DNA of 64,000 bases from Flaveria trinervia (lineage: Eukaryota > Streptophyta > Magnoliopsida > Asterales > Asteraceae). Positions within the stretch are counted from its first letter, which is position 1. Every line of letters begins with the position of its first letter. The position numbers were made by a program, and so were the translations under genes. Under the pieces are notes generated by a model. It was not told the origin of the DNA, searched no databases, and saw nothing but the letters and a program-made list of their open reading frames with translations. The stretch lies in contig CM046453.1 in assembly GCA_025506515.1 (NCBI GenBank), positions 28,075,882 through 28,139,881 of the forward strand, read 5' to 3'. Shown in pieces: positions 54,842 to 64,000 of this stretch.

Positions 54842-57679
54842 TAGTTTAGGTTAGGAACCCAAGCCTTTACTGGCTTGGGTTTCCCAGAGGCATCACACAT
54901 CATGAATTCCACCCATTGACCCTTAGAGAGTGAGGGTAGCTCAGGTTCCTTCTTGTAATCATTACCAGACACAGAGGATGACTTTTCTTTCCATAATCCA
55001 GATTTGTGCAATGCCTATTTGTGATAAACATTCGACTGGCTAACGGGTTGAACATTATGTTCACTAGTTCTTCTTGGTGGAGTTAAAGAAATCCTCTTAG
55101 AAGACCTAGGTTTTGAGTCCTGAAGTTCAATCTTCTTCCTAGGTGTTTGATAATAAGGACAATAGGAAGCAATGTGTCCACATTCTCCACAGTCGTAGCA
55201 CGACCTGCTATCAACTTTATGATTAAACTTTCTTTGTGGAGACGTGTGTGACACTCTAGTAATATCAGTCACTTTAGGTTTTGACTCTGGTTCTTTTGAT
55301 GTTTTCTCTTGTTTAACAAAGTTAACTGTTTTAACATGTTTAACATATTTTTCCTTTTGGTTAACTGGTTTTTTGACTTAAAACATGTGAAAGATTAACA
55401 TTAGAAGTCTTTTTAGGTTTTGATTTGACTCTGTTTGATCCTGACTTTAAGTTAACCTTTTCAAATTCTTTTTCCAGATTAACACAAGGCAATTTACCCT
55501 TTGCCTTTAAAGTGGCCTCCTTTTGTTTGTTTCCAGATTCAATAGATGAACATGAGGAATCTGGATCACTAACAAGAGGAGTAGACACCACATGATCCTT
55601 GATGGGGTTATTATTTACTGGTCTACTCTTAGTGTTCATCAAGGTCTCAGGTGGTGGTGGAACCACTTTGTAACCCAAACCCTCCCCGTTGTTTCTTTCT
55701 CTCACTAAGTGTTGGACTATGTGTGATGAACTTGTCCAACTGTGCAGTTTTTGTTTTAATGAGTTTACTTCTACTTCTAGAACCGCCTTTCGCTTCTTAG
55801 TGTCTTCTAGGGAGTTTAGATAGTACCTAATGTCATTAGCTTGGTTAAATGCAACTACTTCGGTTTCCCTAAGCTGTTTAGTCAAAAGGTCTATCTTTTC
55901 TTTGTAGCTATGCTCATTTTGTTTTAATACTCTATTAGCCTCAGTGCACAGTTGCAAATCTTTTACTAAGTTATCATTATGATCTAATAACCTAGCAAAT
56001 TTCTCATCTATGCTATTTCTAAACGTATTACAATCAGAACAAGCATGATTATCAAACATTTGGTCAGTGGTACTTACCTGAGTTGGTTCAGAAGAGTTAG
56101 CCATCAACGCAGCATCAAATGTCTCTGGTTCTGGTGATTCTATCTTTTTTGTCTTTGCTATGGTAGTCTCCTCTTTAGGCTTGTAGCTGACCTCAGTTGC
56201 AGTTGTCTCTTCAATATTTGACAACGTTATCTCAACTGCTAGATCTCCTTCACTCGCGGAATCATCGTCAATGTCTTCTACACTTGCAATGTTTGATTCC
56301 CCTGGAGAGACAAACCTAAAGCTCCAGTCCTGTCCTTCATCATCATGAGCAGTCAAGGCTTTTGGATCCTTGCTTGATGAAGTAGAACTAGTAGCTTGCT
56401 TGTCTTGACGAGTGAAGGACGAGAATGGGTTCTCGTTACCCGTCTTCTTTGGTTTAAAACATTCTCTCTTGAAGTGCCCCTTCTCTCCACAGTTAAAGCA
56501 GGTAACTTTGCCCTTGTCAAAGCCAAATGTGGTATCCTTAGTAGCTACCAAGTTCTGTCCGGTCTTTTTCACAAACTTCTTCGCCCTCCGGACAGCACTA
56601 GCTAAGGCCCACATTATGTCCATTCTCTCAAGCTCCATTTCGTCCACCTGCTCGTAGTCCTCGTCTGCCAGATGGCAGTTTCCAATCTTCCTAGAAACAA
56701 GTCCATCATAAGAATGAACCACTGCAGCCAGAAGATCCACGTGTTCTCGAGCTACTTCTACAGTCACATTACCGAGGTTCTCGGTCTTCTGTCTAGTAGC
56801 ATTTGTTTGAGATCCAATATGATGCGTACAAGAAGACCCCGACGTGTCTGATCCTGAAGGAGTAGCATGTGAAGGAGCCGATGAGCTAGACACAAATGTA
56901 GTCTGGAGAGGTGCTCCAGATGTCTTAGCTTGAGGCGTGGCATTGTACAAAGCTGGATTCTGAGTATACGAAGACTTCTGAGCTCTGTACTTCATCCTAA
57001 GAGCTTCTTCTCGCAGCTTCGGAATGAAGTCATTTATATCCAGCTTTGCCAGCATTCCATTCTGTCTCAGGTTAGACACGAATGAAGCCCACTTTTCCGG
57101 CAATTCGTCTGCAAAGTTAGTAACTTTCTCTTCCATGGTAGTAGCCACCCTATGTGTATGAAATTCACTCATCAGATGGTAGAATCTATCTATAACATCG
57201 TCCAAACTCTCGTTTCCCATCGATGAGAATTTATCGAATTCCTTCTTTAACTCCTTAGCCTTGATTGCCTTCAACGAAGCATTCCCATCGTACCTCTTTT
57301 CCAGCTCATCCCATAGTTTCTTGAACTGCTTATTCTTTGAGTACTGGTGGAAAATGTCTTTAGGGATAGACTATGTAATCAATGCATAAACCCTCTTCTC
57401 TGCATTATATTTAACTTTCTACGCGTCTGTCATCCCTCCTAAGGTTAGCTTTACTCCATCGGCTCCCACCGGCGTACTATACCCAATCTCGATAGCTTCC
57501 CACAGATTCGGATCCACTCCATTGAGGTAGATCTCAAAACATTGTTTCCAGTGGGGAAACTCATCTAACGTTAAGAGCTTTGGTGGTTTATTATGATTAC
57601 CCACCTCACTCTCAAGTAACAGCAGGTTCTGGATCCTAGAGTCCTTCCCAGCAGTAAATGCTGACATTTGATCTTCCAT
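54842..57679 (-). pseudogene. gag: Element F Gag, mostly intact but broken at both ends
   Basis: The ATG at 57679 begins MEDQMSAFTAGKDS; stops at about 57420 and 57370 separate it from the 637-codon frame 57274-55361. That frame holds the helical Gag core, the zinc knuckle CFNCGEKGHFKREC, an acidic linker, a coiled coil (NEHSYKEKIDLLTKQLRE) and the GLGYKVVPPPP motif. A further frame (55272-55015) carries the second knuckle CYDCGECGHIASYC, intact here. The last codons end before the protease frame. Two knuckles plus GxGY..PPP place it with SIRE/Maximus Gags. Confidence 0.88.
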
Positions 57680-58159
57680 GGCGAATAACTTTAAGTCTAC
57701 TAAAACAAACTGTCATCTGGTGTGACTGAAGGATGCGATTGGGCTATCCGTTCGAATGAACTATGCGAATGGTTCAATCGTGCGGCTGAACTAAGTGATT
57801 GGTTCAGTCGTGCGAATGAAGCTAATGCGTATGAACACTGCGAACGAATGGTTCAATCATACGAATGGAGATGTGACTAGATCCAATCGTGCGTCTGAGC
57901 AATGCGAATGAGATCTAGTCGTGCGAATGGCTCACTCGTGCGACTGAAGCTGCTGTTTTGCGAAAATTTCTAGGTTAAACGTGTTTTAGCTGTAAAAATT
58001 CGAAATTTCGCAAGGTATAATCGCCTAAGTCCGTAGAAACCAAACTTTGATGTGCAGGGAACGTCCAAGATCACTTTTGACACAAAAGATTGCGTTTTTA
58101 GTGCAAAAACACAAACTTTTTATCAATCTTGATTGAATCACATGTAATCAAGAGCCAAA
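57680..58159 (-). promoter_or_regulatory. Element F gag leader with motif cluster
   Basis: Counterpart of 38339-38817. The TCGTGCGA(A/C)TGA motif occurs about eight times at 57720-57960, next to the gag ATG. Confidence 0.65.
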
Positions 58160-58171
58160 GCTCTGATACCA
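58160..58171 (-). other. Element F primer binding site (initiator Met tRNA)
   Basis: TGGTATCAGAGC on the minus strand, two bases from the 5' LTR. Confidence 0.92.
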
Positions 58172-58173
58172 AT

Positions 58174-58902
58174 TGTTAGGACCTGGTATTTGAACGAAAT
58201 ACCTAGTGATTAGCGTGTAAACAAGATCAAATAGTGCGGAATCCTATTTGATTGGCGATCCAATCAGTGAGAACACACGAAGAATCAATAAAGAATTGAA
58301 ACTAACGTTAGAAACCGATTGGGAATCGATCTAATGTGTTCTATGAACTTGGAGAACGAATTGGGAGGCTTCTAGATGGCTAGGGTACGTCTGGAGTCAT
58401 AATAGAATCAATTCTTTTTTTCCACGAATTGGGTTGTATTTATAGGTTAGTATTGTTCATTCGTGCGACTGAACTATTAGTATGATTCAGTCGTGCGATT
58501 GAACCATACGGTTGATCCATCCGCACGACTGAGTGTTCAGTCGTGCGACTAAGCCAATCTTATGTGCCAATCATACGACTGATCCAGTCTCCTGGTTCAG
58601 TCGTGTGACTGAGTCAATCGTATGAAGTTATTCATGCGTGTGGTTCATTTGCATGGGCCATTCTCATGAGAACTTCATTATGTTAAGTTTGAATGTATTA
58701 ACTAATAAACATTATGTGTAACCATTCAAACAATCACTAACCTAATTAACCAATTCAATATCGACTCATTAATGAAATATTAGACATTACAAATCACAAA
58801 CAATCAATATCATTTCATTAATCATATCAAATTACATCCGAATCAGATAAACAAGATCTATTACATTTCATATCATGATCTAGGGACATACATGTATCAA
58901 CA
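58174..58902 (-). repeat. Element F 5' LTR with promoter
   Basis: A 729-bp LTR matching 18634-19360. TATAAATA lies at 58437-58444 (minus strand) with the motif cluster upstream at about 58460-58660. Confidence 0.93.
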
Positions 58903-59350
58903 TATTATCATCAAGGTATGGATTTCACGTCTATCTTGATGATTGAATTTCATAATAACAAGAAAAAAATCGAGAACTGACATTTGTCACCAAGTATGGG
59001 GTTCAATCCTATTTTGGTGGGGTCATTTCATTCGTGAAATACGAGTTTCAAAGGAAAATAATTGAAACCTATCCTCAAAACAAGGAATCACCCCGATTAA
59101 GAGGATGGGATTTTATAAAACACACAATACAAAAATTAAAAACCATCGCCAAGATACGAAATTTTACTCCTATTTTAAGGAAGTAATTCCATTTGTAAAA
59201 TACGAATTCATAAAAACAAAAAGAAGGAAATCGTCATCAAGGTATGAGATTCACTTCTATCTTGACGATAAGATTTCATAAGAACAATGATAACGAATGG
59301 AAAGTCATCACCAAAGTAAGGGAGTCACCCTTGTTTTGATGAGATTGAAT
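58903..59350. repeat. Degenerate tandem array of ~70-90-bp units, split by element F
   Basis: After the TATTA duplication, about six units follow, each with a form of ATCA..AAGGTATG..TTCAC..CTAT.TTGATGA and a TTTCATAA stretch. Each unit is weakly self-complementary (ATCAAGATAG against CTATCTTGAT). Similar units lie left of F at about 18510-18630. No ORF is present. Confidence 0.6.
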
Positions 59351-60679
59351 CATTTAGGGGATACAGGTGTCCTTAGTCATACGTTGACTTGGGGACTCTT
59401 GCATTGCCTACGATGCGAACGGTTTGAAGTTTTTATAAAGCTCGACTTAGCAAATGAAGAGAATATCAGCTAGAAATTCAGAAACTTAAAATTACATCAA
59501 TGTAACATTAACAGGAAAAGGAAATCATGCTTGCTAGGATTAAGGTTAAAGTTCGAGATAACGGAGTTAATTGTGTTAGGTTCTCAAATCCTGAATGGTT
59601 TAAGTCAGGAACACAAGATCAATGACAGAAATGATTCAACACAATAATGAGATGTAAACGTTTGGTTCAAAATAAAAGGGAGATGCGTTGACTTCTCAAA
59701 GTGTTACGTCAACCACAAATTTACGGTAGACACGCGTGCCTATAAGCGGACACCCATCTCATGAGTTCCAGGTCAGATAAACGGATCCAAAGGTCTTATC
59801 AAATTTATGTGTATACCTTGCCTAAAGAAGGTATCTCGGGATGCAGGTATTCCACCTTTCGGCATTGCATGATTTCAGTTATGGGACACACTTTAAGGAC
59901 ATTAGAAAACCCTAAGTAACAATTTTAAGTTAAAAAAACATTTGGTTTAGACGACCAATATCTTTGGATATATTAAGATCCATGTACACATTGGTCAAGG
60001 TATGCAGATAGTTACATAAGGCACACAACGTATAACGTTGTTTAAACGTAGGAATTGAGGAGTATAACGAGTTTAATATTAACAGGAACATTCTGTAAGA
60101 TAGGAATGAGAAGATATTCGAGTTTCAATGATAAACCAGTTACAGGAATTAAGGATTTTTGATATTTAAAGTATAAACCGGATGGTTCCATTTGGTAATG
60201 CATTACCATTTGGAAACGTTGACACGTCAAGGTAAATTGACCCATTTGCCTTAGAAACTTGTGTATGTTGACCATAGTTTATCACTCATCCTAGAAATCC
60301 CCAAGTAAGCATAACTAGTCCCGTAGGATTTATACGATATGCTTGCCTTAGCCCGAAGGCCTTTTGCCAGGAAATCCAGAATACAGGTGTCTATGTGTCA
60401 CACAAATTTCTTAGGTTCATGAAATCAAAACCTTGATGAGAATTTCATAGATTAGAAAAAGAGTCTAAGGAATTTAATCCCACGATAATAAGTGTAGATT
60501 CCACATGTTGTCGAGAATAAGATTAAGAGATTTCATGTTCGGGGAGGGTCAAAGAGTCAATGATAATTTTAGGGAGACAAGTAACCAAGTTTATATAATT
60601 ATAAGGCACACCTATCTAAGGGCATCAAGTTGCACAAAAGGCATCCCTAAATAGATAGTATCATGTGACATGGAACAAT
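59351..60679. other. Unrecognised repeat DNA, no gene seen
   Basis: About 1.3 kb without a convincing ORF; the only listed frame (60275-60042, minus) has no domain. Short phrases such as ATACAGGTGTC recur (59362 and 60384). It may be interior or LTR of an old gypsy element, but no junction proves this. Confidence 0.35.
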
Positions 60680-61911
60680 TGATGTGTTACATGTTTAAAT
60701 GAAGCAGATCAAACATCTCAGCACGATGAATACGATGTTGCTCCCCTTCAGCAAATTAAGTCTCAACTGACTATGATTCTTGATTTGCAGGGATTGTCAG
60801 AAGGTCTGTGAGTTGTACTCCCGAAGAAGGAGAAATCATTCATGACCTGACTGACGAGCAACTTGCTAAGATGTTCAGGCTGAACCCTGACGAGATTGTC
60901 AAGGATGCTCCTACTTTTGAGGTTACTAGTGATGATGAGCTCAATGACATAGATGAAATCAAGATAGAGGATGTCACTGCTGACCATTATCTAGATCACG
61001 CTGACCGAGAGGGAAGTGTAGTCCCCAACTTGGGTGATACTCTCATCAATGATACATTTGACAAGCTGGATCAGATGGAGAAAGAGTCTGAGAAGAATGA
61101 GGGTCAAGCCTAAGCCTCAGACACCGATGTTGACATCAAAAAGGCTGAATAGGCGGCATGTTTTGCTGAGATCCGAGCCATGCGTACTGCACAGACGCCC
61201 AATGTCTACACCAAGCTATACAAAGTCAAGAAACACTTAAAGGCGTCAAGCAAGATCATTGCATGGGCTTATTTTGAGGATCTGAATGTGTATGCAGTGA
61301 AAAGAGAAAAGGGCATAGAGTACTTTGGATTCCCACATGATCTAAAGACTCTCCCTAGTTTTGAGCTCAACCAGTTGGCACGTCTAAAGTTGTTGTATGC
61401 TGATCCGAGAAAAATGCCAGGCTAGTTTGAGGCTGCTCTAAGGAAAGAATACCACACCAGGTGGGTTAACTTCAGACCTCAACAACCGAAGAGGCACATC
61501 AGACGGTTTGAAGTTGATCCCATTACTGGAAAGCCTAAGGTAGTGCTAAAGTGGAGTCCTCCACGTACAATGTCCAAAACCCCTCTAAGGGAAATGCCAC
61601 AGGACTTCACTCCACATTTCAAGTGGTGGCACTACGATTGGAGAACATGTGAAGTGGTCATAGTCTTACAAAAAGAGAGCCAAATGGATACTATCCGGGT
61701 ATTTGACCCTATATGGTTGACTAACTTGTCTGCTGATGATGTTTATACTTTATACAAGTGGCCATTATTCTATGTCTCGCAGGATATTATACAAGCCCTC
61801 CAGTTTCAAAATGTGATAAGACTCTGTTTTGCATTTGAGATACATGCCGGACCTACAAGAGAGGAAAAGTACAAGAAATTCCAAGAGCTAATGAAGAATG
61901 TTAGACAATGA
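60680..61911 (+). pseudogene. Element G ORF4 remnant
   Basis: Homology to family 2 starts near the ORF4 start codon (60692) and runs to the natural end. Frames 60808-61113 (TPEEGEIIHDLTDEQLAKMF, EGSVVPNLGD), 61180-61425 (IAWAYFEDLNVYAVKREKG, LPSFELNQLARLKLLYAD) and 61543-61911 (PPRTMSKTPLREMPQDFTP, FQNVIRLCFAFEIH) cover the protein. Breaks lie at about 60800, 61113, 61150 and 61425. It is more distant from E and F than they are from each other, yet the same blocks are kept, which marks the conserved parts. Confidence 0.75.
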
Positions 61912-61923
61912 TGTAAACTAGGT

Positions 61924-61936
61924 CCAAGGGGGAGTT
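61924..61936 (+). other. Element G polypurine tract
   Basis: CCAAGGGGGAGTT directly before the LTR, same as E and F. Confidence 0.85.
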
Positions 61937-62631
61937 TGTTGATACATATGTACCTAGTTTAGGAACTTAATGTAAAATGTCTATCATGTCTTACATATAT
62001 GTAATTGAATGGGTATGAATGGAATACAATGTGTGGTTGATGCATATAATGTTTAATATTTCATTTTTTATTGGGTAATAAAGTATATTGAACTAACTAT
62101 ATAGATTTGAGATTATTGCACATAGTTCTTAGTCAATAATGATTGAGAAACATGTTCAAACTTAATCGTGTGAAATTCTCATGCGAATGGACCATGCTAA
62201 TGGACCATACGCATGAATACTTCATGCTAATGGACCAGTTGCACGACTGAACTAGTCACATGACTGGACCTTCAGTTGTGTGGATGGATCAATCGCATGC
62301 TTCAGTCGCACGACTGAACCATGCTAATGGTTCAGTCATACGAATGGAAGACCCTAACCTATAAATACCACCTAATTCGTGGAAAAACCTAACAATTCGA
62401 ATACCTACGCACATAGTCATACCCTAGTTGTCCAGAGACTCAAGAAAACCTGTTCCAAGTTCATAGATGACAATTGATTGTGTTCTAATCATTCGTAACG
62501 TTTCATTAATCATTATATAGATCTTAATTGTGTTCTCCCTCATTGGATCGCCAATCAAATAGGATTCCGCACTATTTGAGTTGGTATACGTGTAGAATCA
62601 GTTAGTACTCCGTACGTAAATGGTCCTAACA
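61937..62631 (+). repeat. Element G 3' LTR (5' part of the element missing)
   Basis: A 695-bp LTR from TGTTGATACATA to GGTCCTAACA, clearly related to those of E and F but diverged. It keeps the cluster at about 62178-62345 and TATAAATA at 62360-62367. No matching 5' LTR is in the window. It adjoins a copia protease region, which it interrupts. Confidence 0.88.
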
Positions 62632-63611
62632 ATTATAATGTAAATTTTCACAATAATTTACTTTCTCAAATTTGAGCACACCATTAGTTACCATTCCTTC
62701 ACCAATAATTTTACCTCATTTCTTATCCCCCACCAAATGCCACATAGGAGGCATTTTTATGTTTGAAATCATGGAGTAGACAACCACTTGTGGTCAGCCC
62801 TCCATGCTTGTTCCTGCACACATAAAGATCTTAGATTTTCCACTAGTGTCTAAAATTGTTACTCTCTCATGAATGAGTCTTGATGTTTCAGTGTGAATTT
62901 TAAACTCAATTGATTCATCATGTGTTATTTGTGGTGACATTGATTCTATTAAACTTTGTTCTTGTTTGTCAATCCCTCCTTCATTCACCTTTTCTTTTTT
63001 TGTTTCCTGGTTTGAGTTTGATGATGAACCTTGATGATGAAAAGTTTCAAGATCCTTTGATTTTGATTGTGGTATGTGAGTACCCTTTTCAAAATGATCA
63101 AAGAATGTACTATCAGTACTTGTTTTCTCATCTGTCAAATCCATGTTTTTGTGAGGTGTTTTGAGTTACTGGTAAGGTTTCTCTTTCTTCTTCAAAGGTT
63201 TACCATCAACAGATGGTTTCATCTTTGTTTTGGGCGGCTTTTGTTTTTGTTGCATCTTTGGTTTTGAATCTTCTTAACTATCATTGAATTGAGAGTCTGA
63301 TCTAACTTCCTTAAATTGTTGCTTCTTTGTACTCTATTTGTTAAAATAACATTCCTAAGTGGAACGATTATTTTTGTTACAAATTACACAATGTTTGTTG
63401 AAATAACAATTGAAAGTCATGTGATTGTCCATATTGGAAATGGAGCAAAAACTGCTGAAGTAACAATCTTTAGTGTTGTGATTTTTCATGTCACAACATT
63501 TCCAATACTTCTCCTCTGACTCATTTTCAGATTCAATCACTTTTTTCTTCTTTTGCTGTCTTTGAGCCTTTAAATCTTTTTCAAACTTTGTAGTTGATGG
63601 ATCCTTTGCAT
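62632..63611 (-). pseudogene. gag: Element I: copia Gag/protease remnant with three zinc-knuckle-like units
   Basis: Minus-strand reading gives a basic stretch ending KKKKVIESENE. Then come three tandem CCHC-like units (KCCDMKNHNTKDC, CSISNMDNHMTFNC, CVICNKNNRST), each with one key residue lost, and an acidic Ser-rich linker (63144-62794). Last is the post-protease part (GKIIGEGMVTNGVLKFEKV, YCENLHYN), cut by the LTR of G at 62632. Stops at about 62790 and 62730 and after the knuckles confirm decay. The copia assignment rests on this last block. Confidence 0.62.
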
Positions 63612-64000
63612 GATCGTTTGAGGGGGTTAGTCACTTACAACATAACACACAATGAGGAGAGTTCATTTAGAACACTTAATAGATCAAATAGGGAACTTGA
63701 ATCCAGTTATATTGATGCTAAGAAACACAAGTAATAAAGAGACATAACAAGAACAAATAACACAAGTGTTTGGTTTTCAAGAATATTGTATATTGCTCTC
63801 TAGTTCCTTACAAGTGTTAGAAAGCATAAAATAAAGATACAAGGGACTAGAGATACTTTATACTACATTCTACCACTGGCCATACTTTGAAGGCCAGCTA
63901 GATAAATGATCTAGACAAAAAAAATCAATGTAAAGTCAAAAGGCAGATTGCCTTTTGAATAGTGACTATGACATGCCATAGCTCACATCCAAATATATTA
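63612..64000. other. Unrecognised sequence, possibly another insertion in element I
   Basis: The Gag reading of element I ends sharply near 63612-63620, beside a GAGGGGG run. The rest is AT-rich with no ORF. It may be the LTR of a further insertion cut by the window end, but no duplication or LTR pair can be shown. Confidence 0.3.

Larger units (their letters stand above)
18634..58902 (-). mobile_element. Element F: SIRE/Maximus-like copia (family 2) hosting elements C and E
   Basis: LTRs at 18634-19360 and 58174-58902, with a perfect TATTA duplication, bound this minus-strand element. From right to left it holds PBS, leader, gag, protease, integrase, RT, RNase H (cut by E), a long control spacer, ORF3 (cut by C), ORF4, PPT and 3' LTR. 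Removing C and E with their duplications leaves 14,083 bp, only four bases from element E of the same family. By eye the LTRs differ by about a dozen substitutions and several indels. All coding parts are broken. Confidence 0.93.

Noticed and set aside
37654..58902. Large inversion or palindromic duplication
   Set aside because: Perfect target duplications and separate LTR pairs show insertion of E into F in opposite orientation; no inversion is needed.
63612..63640. GAGGGGG run as the polypurine tract of another element
   Set aside because: No LTR start, pair or target duplication can be shown before the window ends.

Overview
This window looks like intergenic nuclear DNA of a flowering plant. 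It is almost wholly built from nested LTR retrotransposons, and I see no host gene, tRNA, rRNA, CRISPR array or prokaryotic operon. The gag and pol types, and an extra ORF that I recall from Asteraceae repeats, suggest an Asteraceae or related eudicot; that is inference from memory, not a search result.

Layout from left to right. 1-643 is the LTR end of a Ty3/gypsy remnant on the minus strand, and 644-1329 is its decayed interior. 1330-17798 is element A, a minus-strand Ty1/copia element (Tork/TAR-like by eye) with target duplication AGGAG. It is split inside its reverse transcriptase by element B (4368-12811, minus, duplication CCTTT). 17804-18633 and 58908-60680 are old unrecognised repeats, with a degenerate tandem array at the junction. 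18634-58902 is element F, a minus-strand SIRE/Maximus-like copia element with duplication TATTA. F is interrupted twice by plus-strand elements: C (21174-33270, duplication CAGTA) and E (37654-51732, duplication ATTTT). Removing C, E and their duplications leaves F at 14,083 bp, against 14,079 bp for E, which confirms the reconstruction. 60680-62631 is the 3' end of a third copy of the E/F family (element G). 62632-63611 is the gag/protease part of another copia remnant (element I), and 63612-64000 is unrecognised.

B and C belong to one family (family 1); E, F and G belong to another (family 2). Both have two-zinc-knuckle gags, protease, integrase, RT and RNase H, followed by a long accessory region not needed by ordinary copia elements. 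That region carries ORF3 (N-terminal domain shared by both families, basic clusters, low-complexity and coiled-coil parts). In family 2 it also carries ORF4, an unrecognised conserved protein present in three copies. Every copy is broken by frameshifts, stops or insertions.

The most interesting signal is regulatory. Each family has its own short, often palindromic, repeat clusters in the LTR just upstream of the LTR TATA box. The same motif type lies just upstream of a second TATA box that precedes ORF3. In family 2 the internal unit also has a well-formed 5'UTR intron whose signals are found in both E and F, and motif clusters lie again in that intron and in the gag leader. This suggests that the accessory ORFs have their own promoter, co-controlled with the LTR, possibly with the accessory proteins or a host factor acting on the clusters.
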